Made by a program: the position numbers and the translations under genes | From: a bacterium | Lineage (GTDB): Bacteria > Verrucomicrobiota > Verrucomicrobiia > Verrucomicrobiales > Akkermansiaceae | Direction of reading: 5' to 3' | Length of the DNA stretch: 64,000 nt | Assembly: GCA_018222765.1 (NCBI GenBank) | Contig: JAAEZT010000011.1 | Location: 52,120-116,119 of the forward strand | Shown here: positions 57,201 to 64,000 of the stretch, piece after piece | How positions within the stretch are numbered: the stretch's first letter is position 1 | Layout: the number at the start of each line of letters is the position of its first letter | The notes under the pieces: generated by a model | What the model was told of the DNA's origin: nothing | What the model saw: the letters and a program-made list of their open reading frames with translations, nothing else | Databases searched by the model: none

Positions 57201-57543
57201 ACCGGCGCTCGACACCATCGGCAAACAACTCTCAGGCGAAAAGATTCTCGAGTCCCTCGTGAACCCCAGCGCGGAGATTGCCGAAGGATATGGCCTCTTC
57301 ACCCTCACCACGAAGTCCGGAGAGGCGCTGGCAGGGCGACTTGGAAAAGAAACAGGGACCGAAATTGAGTTGATCCTCCCTACTGGCGAAACGAAGACGA
57401 TCCCCAAAGGTCAAATCAAGGAGCGCGCCGGACCAAGCTCAGCGATGCCCCCGATGGCCCTGGCTCTGCCACCCAAAGATCTCCGCAACCTGATCACTTA
57501 TCTCGCTTCGCTTAAAACCGAAGCCAAGACCAAGGGACACTAA
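54268..57543 (+). CDS. PVC-type propeller/HEAT/cytochrome c protein
   Basis: A 1091-aa exported protein from ATG 54268 (signal MIPRLLTLATVLLFSQGSALSQ). Residues about 40-450 form a soluble-dehydrogenase-like beta-propeller (GMNDVLDGVAFSALAVDGTL, GDRGYNVTTKDGKNFAAPSR, HHGLRNPQELAFDQYGNLFT). HEAT-like repeats run from about 465 to 930. The C-terminal cytochrome c domain has C-M-Q-C-H (Cys about 964) and a candidate axial Met in SAMPPMAL. Such proteins are common in Planctomycetes and Verrucomicrobia and probably oxidise a sugar or alcohol in the periplasm; the substrate is not known. An upstream TTG at 54190 is in frame but less likely. Confidence 0.85.
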   Translation: MIPRLLTLATVLLFSQGSALSQELGKKQPFRGKLTDPQLQGYQIAAWPMVKHATSFEIDEKGRFFSIESDRLNGGGILDIRGEGTLTAGDFRLQTIEDRRKQLLADKKFKPNFFTSVSERVARLEDVNGDGIPDKRTEYAEGMNDVLDGVAFSALAVDGTLYLTCIPNLWKFEDKNDDGVADSREKMFTGFGVRTSMMGHDLHGIIRGPDGKLYWSVGDRGYNVTTKDGKNFAAPSRGAIFRSDPDGSNFEVVHHGLRNPQELAFDQYGNLFTFDNTGDIGDKARVVYVLEGADSGWYEEHQAAHQYRSRLDFADIALPKSIWVSEQMFAPRNEVQPKWILPPVANIGNGPSGVVYLTGESLPEDLRDTFLVCNYRGNSKTSQLLSVRPQANGAGFKVDGAKVVMSGVASSDVDLGYDGRIYALDFGGGWIKNKNASIQAIESPKHLENKSVKETQQYFSYGFGKAKSDRLAELLNHPDMRVRQRAQFELVKRGEKEKLATAAKSGKATTTRLHGIWGLAQLARKETSLASILIDLTADKDVEVRANTCRSLGDLKSKDAVAVLREKLMDPSLRVRSLSAIALSKCGSLADAPMIWKLIEENKGEDLWIRHAGISALKNLKDNAGAVAKMSSPSEEARLCAVILLRKLDDPAVAGFVGDASKQVQIEAIRAVYDRHLTSGFPALAQLTGKASEFADTVQRRILFASFWMGQPKDATRVMEMAGDSKVDGKVRETALRALLRWNNPPTMDPVTAMYRPVEKRDIKLLAALTVPLRKAMQNSKGKEQALSLELAKAVNLPMSADALEAQVFDESLESGIRVAALNTVAGQNKGKIPAIVERLKGTKDGQVQAARLGLMFEAKLPGRIKAAEGYLKTTNLPVVRASLALLATDAGGKEILTKVWSNPSSVMKEARLDAYLALASSNDAVHKKLAAEFSANPAELQKLSLHGGDAAAGAIVFQNQGACMQCHMIGGKGGVQGPALDTIGKQLSGEKILESLVNPSAEIAEGYGLFTLTTKSGEALAGRLGKETGTEIELILPTGETKTIPKGQIKERAGPSSAMPPMALALPPKDLRNLITYLASLKTEAKTKGH

Positions 57544-57601
57544 GTCAACTTCAAGCTCTCCGAAAAAATCACCACATCAGCGCTCAAGTGGATCAACAGA
57601 T

Positions 57602-58489
57602 TCACTTGTGTATCGCCACCAGCGCCGACCCCAGCAAGGCCAAACCCGTCCCGATTACTTTCCTCATCGTAAATTTTTCTTTGAGGAAAATGTATGCCAA
57701 CACGATGATAAACACCGTCGAAAGCTGATTGAAAATGGCAGCTCTTCCGGCAGGGAGATACTTGAATCCTCCGACCCAAAATAAGGTCGCCATAAAGGCC
57801 CCCAGAATCGCCATCGGGATCATCGTCTTCCAGGTATCGCGACGCCGAAAACCTAAAAACAAGTGCTCCATCGTCTGACGTCTCGAAAGCGCGGCCCAAA
57901 GTATCATTACGAGACTAGCAACCAAAAAACGATAGCCCGTTACCCAAACCACCGAGACCTCACGGTAAAGATCGCGCACCATCAAGATTCCAATTGCCAT
58001 GATGACATGGGCTCCCGCCGCCAGCATCACGCCGGTCCAGAGATCCCGCGGCACCTTGATCTCATTCGTCATGGTGGCCCCGACGAACACTCCCGAGATC
58101 ACCAAGGCTCCCCCGATCAATTCCCAAGGCCCAAGAACTTCTCCGAACATCACCAGTCCTACTAAAGCAATCGACGGGGCATAGGCACAATCCGCCAGAG
58201 CCTGCAAACTCGCCCCCAGCCGATTAAGCGCCGCCGCGATCATGGTGTCCGCCAGGGAAATCCCCAAAACTGCGCTGGCCACCAAGCGCAGATGATCACC
58301 CACCTCTATATCAAGTAGCCAGTCCTCCCCCAATCCCAGAAGCAATAGCGCCAGACACACCAGCGCAACACAGTTCTTAAAAAACGTCAGTGGCAGCGGA
58401 GGAATCTGCAATCCCGAAACCCGCATCAGAATCACCGACACCGCCCAAAAAGCAGCCGAGCCCATCGCACAGGCATCTCCGATCGACAT
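57602..58489 (-). CDS. DMT (EamA) family transporter
   Basis: A 295-aa protein with about ten membrane segments forming two EamA repeats (for example AAFWAVSVILMRVSGLQIPP, LAYIFLKEKFTMRKVIGTGL). The second repeat ends with LALLGSALVAIHK. EamA proteins export or import small metabolites; the substrate cannot be assigned. It is convergent with the cytochrome gene (58 bp between stops). Confidence 0.87.
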   Translation of the reverse strand: MSIGDACAMGSAAFWAVSVILMRVSGLQIPPLPLTFFKNCVALVCLALLLLGLGEDWLLDIEVGDHLRLVASAVLGISLADTMIAAALNRLGASLQALADCAYAPSIALVGLVMFGEVLGPWELIGGALVISGVFVGATMTNEIKVPRDLWTGVMLAAGAHVIMAIGILMVRDLYREVSVVWVTGYRFLVASLVMILWAALSRRQTMEHLFLGFRRRDTWKTMIPMAILGAFMATLFWVGGFKYLPAGRAAIFNQLSTVFIIVLAYIFLKEKFTMRKVIGTGLALLGSALVAIHK

Positions 58490-58905
58490 GTCGGAACGAT
58501 GACCTGTTTCATCACAATGGCAATGCCGGGCTCTACTTCTTTCGTATCCTCCCCGCCCGATGCTCCACGCTCGGAATCAAGCCCACCCGCAAACATCACC
58601 ACCACAAAGAAACACAATACAAGAATGGATCAGGAAAGATCGTAAGCGACTCGAAAGTGCCAACTTCACCTTCGCACCGCCGAGATCTGCTTCACCATGC
58701 AGAGAGCCTGTTGACATCAAGCGCTCGAACAAGCTTACTCCGCTCCGGTCAAATGGCTTGGGGAAAACTTCCTTAGTTGGGCACGACAACCGTCAGCATT
58801 CAATCACTTGCATTTCGAAACCGTTTTACTTGTGATTTGCAGACAAAATGCGATGGATCATTTCATGGTAAGACAAACCTCCTCACTCGCCCGGGGACTC
58901 TTGAA
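58490..58905. other. Intergenic region between divergent DMT and MATE genes
   Basis: About 415 bp without a recognisable gene. It should hold promoters for both transporters, but no clear promoter pair or operator was identified. Confidence 0.5.
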
Positions 58906-60249
58906 ATGAAACCCGCACCCTCACTCACCACCGATCCCATCTCATCGCTCATCTGGAGAATCGCACTCCCAATGAGTATTGGGATGTTCTTCAACACCAT
59001 GTTCAACGTGGTGGACACCTACTATGCCGGCAAGATCGGCACCGAAGCCCTCGCCGCCCTCGCCCTCTCCTTCCCCGTCTTTTTCATCATCCTTTCTGTC
59101 GGCAGCGGCATCAGCCAGGGCACCACGGCTCTCCTGGCCAATGCTCTCGGCGAAGGGAACACCAGCGACTGCCGACGCTACTTCACACAGGCCATCTTCT
59201 TTGTCATCATCGGCTCCCTCGTCATGGCCGTCGCCGGATGGTCCACCTCCCCAATCATCTTCAACTCGCTCGGAGCATCTGGAAGCTATCTCCAGACCTG
59301 TCTCGACTACATGAACGTCATCCTCGCCGGATCCGTTCTCATGCTTCTCCCAATCGTCCTCAACTCCGCCCTCTCTTCCCAGGGCAACACCATTCCTTAT
59401 CGCAACTACCTCATCGCAGGATTCATTGCCAACTGCCTCCTCAACCCACTCTTCATCCTCGGCTGGTGGGGCCTCCCAAAAATGGGCGTGGCCGGACTTG
59501 CGCTCGCTACTCTCGTCGTCCATCTCGGCGGCATCATTTATCTTTGGGCCCATCTTCAGAAATCCGAGCTCTTCAAAAAAATCACTCCTCGGGAACTCGC
59601 CCCCGATTGGGCCGTCCTCAAAAAAATTGCGGGCCAGGCAGTCCCCGCTGGACTCAACATGCTCACCATCGCCATCGGGATGTTTGTCATCAATTGGTTT
59701 GTGCAACACTTCGATAAGGAAGCCATTGCCGCCGCCGGAGTCGCCATGCGTGTTGAACAGATCATCCTCATGCCTACCATCGGCCTCAACTTCGCCGCCC
59801 TCAGCATCATCGGCCAAAACCACGGAGCCAAACTCCCCCACCGCGTCCGCGAAGCCTGGGTAACCAACATCAAATTCGGAGCCATCATCATGTTCGTCGG
59901 AGGCTTCGTCCTCTACTTTCTCCGCGAGCCCGGACTTCGTTTCTTCACCGACGACGAAGCGGTCATCGCCATCGGCTACGACTGCCTCCTCGTCTCCGCC
60001 GTCACCCTCGCGGCCTACCCCATTCTCTTCGTCACCGTCTTCGCCTTCCAGGGACTCAAGAAACCCATGATCGGCCTCTGGATTGGCCTCTACCGCCAAC
60101 TAATCGCGCCCATCCTCATCATCCACACTCTTACCTTCACCCTCGCCTGGGGACTCTGGGGAATCTGGTGGGGCATTTCCATCGTCACCTGGAGTGCCGC
60201 CCTCTTCATGCTCACCCTCGGCTGGCGAAAAATAGGAAAAGAACAGTAG
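58906..60249 (+). CDS. MATE family efflux transporter
   Basis: A 447-aa protein from ATG 58906 (MKPAPSLTTDPISSLIWRIALP). Twelve membrane segments are visible, with the MATE patterns PMSIGMFFNTMFNVVDTYYA and LSSQGNTIPYRNYLIAGFIA. Such pumps export drugs or metabolites using Na+ or H+. The region upstream in the same frame would need a TTG start and has no membrane sequence. A long antisense frame inside it is a composition effect. Confidence 0.9.
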   Translation: MKPAPSLTTDPISSLIWRIALPMSIGMFFNTMFNVVDTYYAGKIGTEALAALALSFPVFFIILSVGSGISQGTTALLANALGEGNTSDCRRYFTQAIFFVIIGSLVMAVAGWSTSPIIFNSLGASGSYLQTCLDYMNVILAGSVLMLLPIVLNSALSSQGNTIPYRNYLIAGFIANCLLNPLFILGWWGLPKMGVAGLALATLVVHLGGIIYLWAHLQKSELFKKITPRELAPDWAVLKKIAGQAVPAGLNMLTIAIGMFVINWFVQHFDKEAIAAAGVAMRVEQIILMPTIGLNFAALSIIGQNHGAKLPHRVREAWVTNIKFGAIIMFVGGFVLYFLREPGLRFFTDDEAVIAIGYDCLLVSAVTLAAYPILFVTVFAFQGLKKPMIGLWIGLYRQLIAPILIIHTLTFTLAWGLWGIWWGISIVTWSAALFMLTLGWRKIGKEQ

Positions 60250-60387
60250 CCCTCTCCCATTTCGCCTCGTTCGGGATGATCAACGTTCTTATCCCCCTCC
60301 TACCAAGAAAGCACGCCGGCTCTGAGCTAAGATCGTATTTCCCATTGGCATCATTCCCCAATCCCCCTAGCGTCCCACCACTCACTC

Positions 60388-61857
60388 ATGATTGCCAAGC
60401 TCCTCATCCCCGCTCTCCTCTGCGCCTCCGCTCTTGCTGCCGAAAAACCCAACATTGTTCTCATCATCGCCGATGACATGAACTGGGACGACAACGGCGC
60501 TTACGGCCATCCAAAAATTCATACCCCCAACATCGACGCCCTCGCCAAAGGCGGCATGCTTTTCGAACACGCCTACCTCACCGCCAACTCCTGCAGCCCG
60601 AGTCGTGCCAGCATCATCACCGGACGATACCCTCACAACACCGGCGCAGAGCAACTCCACTGGCCGCTTCCCAAAGAGTCCCTTACCTTCGTCGAACAAC
60701 TCAAGGCCTCCGGCTACTACACCGCTGCCGCCGGAAAGTGGCATCTCGGCAAGGACGTCGTTGATCGTTTCGATGACGTCTTTGAAGCCTCTACCGCCGG
60801 ATTCATTCTCCCCACCGGAGCCGACAAAAAATCCGGCAAGATGATCGCCAAGTCCCCCAGCGGTTGCGAAGACTGGCTCTCCACCTTGCAAAACCGCCCG
60901 AAGAAAAAACCCTTCTTCCTCTGGTTCGCCGCCCTCGATCCCCATCGCGAATACGAAAAGGACGCCTTCCAGCCTCCTCACAAATCAGACTCGGTTCGCC
61001 TCCCTCCCTACGTCCCCGACACCCCCGAAGTCCGCGGTGACTACCAACTCTACTACGACGAAATCGGACGCCTCGACAATTACGTCGGCAAGGTCATGGC
61101 CGAACTTAAAAAGCAAGGTGTCGCCGACAACACCCTCGTCCTTTTCATTAGCGACAACGGACGCCCCTTCCCCGGCGACAAAACCACTCTCTACGACGGC
61201 GGCATCCGCACGCCTTGGATTGTCAGCTGGCCCGCCCGCATCAAAGCCGGTCAGAGAACCAGAAGTCTCGTCAGCTCCGTCGACATCGCCCCGACTTTCC
61301 TAAAACTCGCCGGCCTCACCCCGGGCAAGACCTACGAAGGGGTCGACTTCGCTCCCATCCTCGAGGACCCCACTGTCACCGCCCGCAACTACGCCTTCGC
61401 CGAAGACCACTGGCACGACTATGAAGACCACGGCCGCGCCATCGCCAACCAACGATGGAAACTCATCCGAAACAGCTACGTCGATCTGCAAAACACACCG
61501 TCCGCCGACGCCGGACGCAGCCCGACCTGGCAATCCATGCTCAAGCTCAGAGCCGACAACAAACTCAACGCGGCCCAACTTCGTTGCTTCAGCTCACCCC
61601 GCGCCAAGTTCGAACTCTACGACCTCAAAAACGATCCCTTCGAAACCAAAAACCTCGCCGGCTCCAAAGAACATCAAGCGACGTTGCTCGAAATGCAAAG
61701 CGCCCTCGCCGCTTGGTCCAAGAAGACTAACGACTACCTCCCCACCAAACGCACTCCCGACGAATTCCACCGCGTCACCGGCGCCCCGGATCATTCTGTG
61801 AGAAAACGCCCCCGTCCCTCCAAAAAGGATATGTTCGGCACCAACGGAAAATACTGA
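60388..61857 (+). CDS. Secreted sulfatase
   Basis: A 489-aa exported enzyme with signal peptide MIAKLLIPALLCASALA. The metal-binding DD is in VLIIADDMNWDDNGAYGHPK. The catalytic site is C-S-P-S-R (Cys about 69). SDNGRPFPGDKTTLYDGGIR supplies the second metal-binding block, and ELYDLKNDPFETKNLAGSKE the C-terminal block. It resembles the arylsulfatase A/heparan N-sulfatase group; exact substrate unknown. It follows the MATE gene by 138 bp. Confidence 0.9.
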   Translation: MIAKLLIPALLCASALAAEKPNIVLIIADDMNWDDNGAYGHPKIHTPNIDALAKGGMLFEHAYLTANSCSPSRASIITGRYPHNTGAEQLHWPLPKESLTFVEQLKASGYYTAAAGKWHLGKDVVDRFDDVFEASTAGFILPTGADKKSGKMIAKSPSGCEDWLSTLQNRPKKKPFFLWFAALDPHREYEKDAFQPPHKSDSVRLPPYVPDTPEVRGDYQLYYDEIGRLDNYVGKVMAELKKQGVADNTLVLFISDNGRPFPGDKTTLYDGGIRTPWIVSWPARIKAGQRTRSLVSSVDIAPTFLKLAGLTPGKTYEGVDFAPILEDPTVTARNYAFAEDHWHDYEDHGRAIANQRWKLIRNSYVDLQNTPSADAGRSPTWQSMLKLRADNKLNAAQLRCFSSPRAKFELYDLKNDPFETKNLAGSKEHQATLLEMQSALAAWSKKTNDYLPTKRTPDEFHRVTGAPDHSVRKRPRPSKKDMFGTNGKY

Positions 61858-61960
61858 TCAGAAAAGATGTCAGGTGGCATGCAAACCCCGACTCCCGGAG
61901 CCACGGCTTCTGCCGCCGCCTTCACATTACTCAACTGCTGTGGCAGAAACGACTCAACCA

Positions 61961-63238
61961 CTAATTCAAGTCTTCAATGCAGAACAGATGGCGCTCACCC
62001 CGGATAAACAACTGATCGTCGACCGGAGCTGGAGTTGCGTCGACTCCTTCATCAAGTGAATTGGTGGAGATAATCTCCAGCTTCTTACTATCTTTAATAA
62101 CCACGGTCGTTCCACTTCGTCCAGTGATGTAGACCCGACCGTTTGCAGCGACTGGAGAAGCATAGAGAGTCGAGAGACCTGGAAGTCTTGCGGCTGTATA
62201 ATAAGCATCACCAGTGAGAGGATTCACACAAGAAAGTGAAGCCGACTTGGCCTTATGCATATAGAGAAGCTTCCCAGACAACAGAGGCGAAGCGAGATCG
62301 GGCGTATTCTTATCCCAACTCCACACGACATTCTGGGTGCCTTTAAGGTCGCCTCGTCCGCCTAGGCGAAATGCCCCGCCATAGGATCCACGGAAGCCAC
62401 TGGCGACAATAACCAGATCATTGATAGCCACGGCAGAAGTAACAGGTCTCTGGGCTTTCCCAGCAATACGCCATAGTTCTTTCCCAGTTTCGAGCTCATA
62501 ACCACGGATACATGTCTGACCATTCATTACGACTTGCTTGGCACCGCGATTCTCAACAACAAAAGGGGTACACCAGTTCGTCGGCTCGTCCCGCTTAGTC
62601 TGCCAGATCGTTTTGCCAGTGAGGCAATTTAGCGCATAAAGGGAAGAAGGCCCTTCATGGTCCCATGGCACAAGGATCTTGCCACCTTCAAGAGTTGGAG
62701 AACTCCCCTCACCAAAAGCGTTACGAGTGTCCATCTTTCCAAAGTCATCGCGCTTCCAGACAAGCTCACCATCCATCGTGTAGCAGTAGAGCCCGCGAGA
62801 ACCGAAGTGCGCATAAACATGCTTGCCATTCGTGCAAGGTGAGGCGGAAGCAAAACCATTCGTGGAGTGGGTTCCTTGGTGGGGCGTCGCGGTAATCGCA
62901 GTCTTTTGCCAGAGAATTTTTCCAGTCTCCCGATCAAAACAAAAAAGTTTGAAGGCCAACTTCGAGAGGCGTTCTCCGTCAAACCCCCGGCCTCCTTTCG
63001 CTGCCACCGCGGAAACGACAAAGACCTTGTTTTCCCAAATCACCGGGGAACCTGAACCACGCCCGGGAATCGGAACTTTCCATTTTACATTCTTGGTTGC
63101 GCTCCACTCAATTGGCGGCTTGGCATCGGGTGAAGAACCATTCCCGGCAGGCCCCCTCCAGTGAGCCCAATTCCCTCCCCACACGATGGAAGTTACAGAA
63201 AGAAAAATACTACAAGTCGAAGAAAATATAGAAGGCAT
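61961..63238 (-). CDS. Secreted PQQ-like beta-propeller protein
   Basis: A 425-aa protein from ATG 63238 (a GTG at 63250 is possible). A short signal segment (FSSTCSIFLSVTSIVWG) precedes WAHWRGPAGNGSS, the start of a PQQ-like (quinoprotein-type) propeller seen in many planctomycete and verrucomicrobial exported proteins. Blades include GKHVYAHFGSRGLYCYTMDG, SLYALNCLTGKTIWQTKRDE and GYELETGKELWRIAG. No catalytic PQQ or Ca2+ residues are evident. Unlike the other propeller, it has no membrane domain. Confidence 0.82.
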   Translation of the reverse strand: MPSIFSSTCSIFLSVTSIVWGGNWAHWRGPAGNGSSPDAKPPIEWSATKNVKWKVPIPGRGSGSPVIWENKVFVVSAVAAKGGRGFDGERLSKLAFKLFCFDRETGKILWQKTAITATPHQGTHSTNGFASASPCTNGKHVYAHFGSRGLYCYTMDGELVWKRDDFGKMDTRNAFGEGSSPTLEGGKILVPWDHEGPSSLYALNCLTGKTIWQTKRDEPTNWCTPFVVENRGAKQVVMNGQTCIRGYELETGKELWRIAGKAQRPVTSAVAINDLVIVASGFRGSYGGAFRLGGRGDLKGTQNVVWSWDKNTPDLASPLLSGKLLYMHKAKSASLSCVNPLTGDAYYTAARLPGLSTLYASPVAANGRVYITGRSGTTVVIKDSKKLEIISTNSLDEGVDATPAPVDDQLFIRGERHLFCIEDLN

Positions 63239-63494
63239 AATGAATCTCACTTAGATGAAGTTACCGCCTCAACCCTCCACGATGTTTTGATCGTGTCAAG
63301 ATGGGAGAGGCCTTTGATCCTCCTCGAAGCATCAACACATTATAAAAGCTAATGGCCACACGAAAAACTCTGCAATTTCAACGGATGATTTTTTCTCGGT
63401 ATCACCCACTTTCTCCCCCAGGAATCTCAACTAATTTTGCTTTTCACGGCCTTTCCGCCAAAAGCAATTTTCTAGCAGTGAGATTTGGGCGATT
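63239..63494. other. Short intergenic region
   Basis: About 255 bp between the propeller gene start and the first stem-loop unit. It should carry the propeller promoter. No gene or clear promoter was found. Confidence 0.5.
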
Positions 63495-63555
63495 AAAAAA
63501 ACCGCCCCCTCGGAAGGGGACGGCTAATACACACCTCAAACAACATTGTGGCTTG
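63495..63555 (-). ncRNA. Candidate small RNA B, about 60 nt, with its own terminator
   Basis: Read on the minus strand: a promoter-like pair lies just upstream, then a short leader with ACAATGTTGT, then a 9-bp stem CCGTCCCCT / AGGGGGCGG with loop TCCG and TTTTTTT. No ORF of useful length fits. The whole unit is about 60 nt. A similar unit lies 140 bp upstream. Support is from sequence layout only; expression is unknown. Confidence 0.45.
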
Positions 63556-63560
63556 GTATT

Positions 63561-63588
63561 ATTATCCCATTTTTGATTCCAGTGCTAA
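63561..63588 (-). promoter_or_regulatory. Promoter-like pair for candidate small RNA B
   Basis: On the minus strand TTAGCA (63588-63583) and GATAAT (63566-63561) are separated by 16 nt, a fair match to sigma-70 elements (TTGACA/TATAAT). Confidence 0.4.
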
Positions 63589-63633
63589 TGAGTGGATTTC
63601 ATGTTTTTCATTAATCGAGAATTGGTCGTTCTG

Positions 63634-63705
63634 AAAAAAAACCGCCCCCTGATACTCATCAAGAGACGGCTTTTTTCCTATGAAACAACCCTGAGTTGTT
63701 ATACC
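63634..63705 (-). ncRNA. Candidate small RNA A, about 70 nt, with its own terminator
   Basis: On the minus strand, AACAAC-TCAGG-GTTGTT (a 6-bp hairpin) is followed after 11 nt by a 12-bp stem CCGTCTCTTGAT / ATCAGGGGGCGG with loop GAGT and TTTTTTTT. A TATACT-like -10 lies at 63713-63708 but no good -35 was found. The layout (ACAAC...GTTGT element, then CCGTC...GGGGGCGG-T-run) matches candidate B. Confidence 0.45.
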
Positions 63706-63785
63706 AAAGTATAAACAGACTTTTTGATTTTAGGCTACTGATCAGAATTCATGATCTTGATTAGCCAAAAGCGCCGTTAAAATCG

Positions 63786-63836
63786 TTGCCCTTTTAATGC
63801 CCGTTTCCCTTGCATTTAGTTGCATCTAAAGGGCAA
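63786..63836. repeat. Inverted repeat between tRNA-Leu and candidate small RNAs
   Basis: TTGCCCTTT / AAAGGGCAA, a 9-bp perfect stem with a 33-nt interior that itself holds two TGCA boxes. It lies between the tRNA terminator and candidate RNA A. No function assigned. Confidence 0.4.
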
Positions 63837-63875
63837 TGAATGGGAATTCCAACCGCCAAGCACCACCTAGACACG

Positions 63876-63898
63876 AAAAAACCTCTGAATTTCAGAGG
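63876..63898 (-). terminator. Intrinsic terminator after tRNA-Leu
   Basis: A 7-bp stem CCTCTGA / TCAGAGG with a 3-nt loop, followed on the minus strand by TTTTTT. It lies 20 bp past the tRNA 3' end. Confidence 0.75.
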
Positions 63899-63918
63899 CC
63901 TTCATTTAGAAAATGAAA

Positions 63919-64000
63919 TACCGGCGATGGGAATCGAACCCATACTTCCGAGGAAACGCGATTTTGAATCGCGCGCGTCTACCAATTCCGCCACGCCGGC
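63919..64000 (-). tRNA. tRNA-Leu (anticodon CAA)
   Basis: The minus strand from 64000 reads GCCGGCGTGGCGGAATTGG and continues with D-loop GGTAGACGC. The anticodon loop is TTCAAAA, giving CAA (decodes UUG). A class II variable arm TTCC-TC-GGAA and the T arm ATGGG-TTCGATT-CCCAT follow, then acceptor 3' strand CGCCGGT plus discriminator A. The long variable arm fits tRNA-Leu. CCA is not encoded. The first acceptor pair would be G-U if the gene ends at the window edge. Confidence 0.9.

Noticed and set aside
58942..60099. A 385-codon open frame on the minus strand inside the MATE gene, rich in Gly, Asp and Glu
   Set aside because: It is fully antisense to a clear MATE protein and its composition is what the complementary codons of a hydrophobic, C-rich gene produce. 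No start signal and no known domain.
63495..63526. The two GC-rich stem/T-run elements as terminators of a protein gene
   Set aside because: No coding frame of useful length lies upstream of either on the minus strand, so they were kept as ends of candidate small RNAs instead.

Overview
The window most likely comes from a free-living verrucomicrobial or related PVC-group bacterium. The pointers are several secreted Cys-type sulfatases, a propeller-HEAT-cytochrome protein of the PVC type, two PQQ-like beta-propeller proteins, very large TPR proteins, and a Gld-type ABC exporter next to a DUF4340 protein. This placement is inferred from gene content; no rRNA or other marker gene is present. No phage, intact insertion sequence or CRISPR array was seen.

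Layout. (1) Positions 1-20407, minus strand: one tightly packed operon of four exported TPR proteins (591, about 773, 2567 and 2468 aa), a 117-aa unknown, ExbB, and the start of ExbD, which runs off the left edge. The two giant proteins are tandem paralogues with TPR ends and a middle built of repeated beta-sandwich (Ig-like) units and a PA14-like unit. (2) 20408-32565: a polysaccharide-degradation region. It holds a possible sulfatase remnant, a DUF2341/LamG/SGNH esterase, a CE15-type glucuronoyl esterase, a sulfatase with a C-terminal beta domain, a membrane-anchored PQQ-like propeller, and a sulfatase fused to a GH43-like propeller. (3) 32552-38704: a Gfo/Idh/MocA oxidoreductase facing away from a four-gene Gld-like ABC exporter operon. 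(4) 38979-42650: a DEAD-box helicase whose basic tail is shifted out of frame by a 29-bp tandem duplication, then rsuA-type pseudouridine synthase, birA and nadC on the minus strand. (5) 42772-48783, minus strand: a second ExbB-ExbD-ExbD-TPR(1011 aa)-TPR-like(330 aa) operon. (6) 48935-52350: nth, a 3D-domain lipoprotein, a decayed mechanosensitive-channel fragment and a sulfatase. (7) 52781-63238: a fasciclin protein, a TIM-barrel protein, the PVC cytochrome, a DMT transporter, a MATE transporter, a fourth sulfatase and a second PQQ-like propeller. (8) 63490-64000: two tandem stem-loop units that may be small RNAs, and tRNA-Leu(CAA).

How it may fit together. The esterases, sulfatases and GH43-like module point to breakdown of sulfated, esterified plant or algal polysaccharides. 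The sulfatases need a formylglycine-generating enzyme, which is not in this window. The two ExbBD operons suggest proton-motive-force-driven machines that work on large periplasmic TPR scaffolds. Their cargo or function is not evident. The larger operon, with its paired giants, is the best candidate for an undescribed system here.
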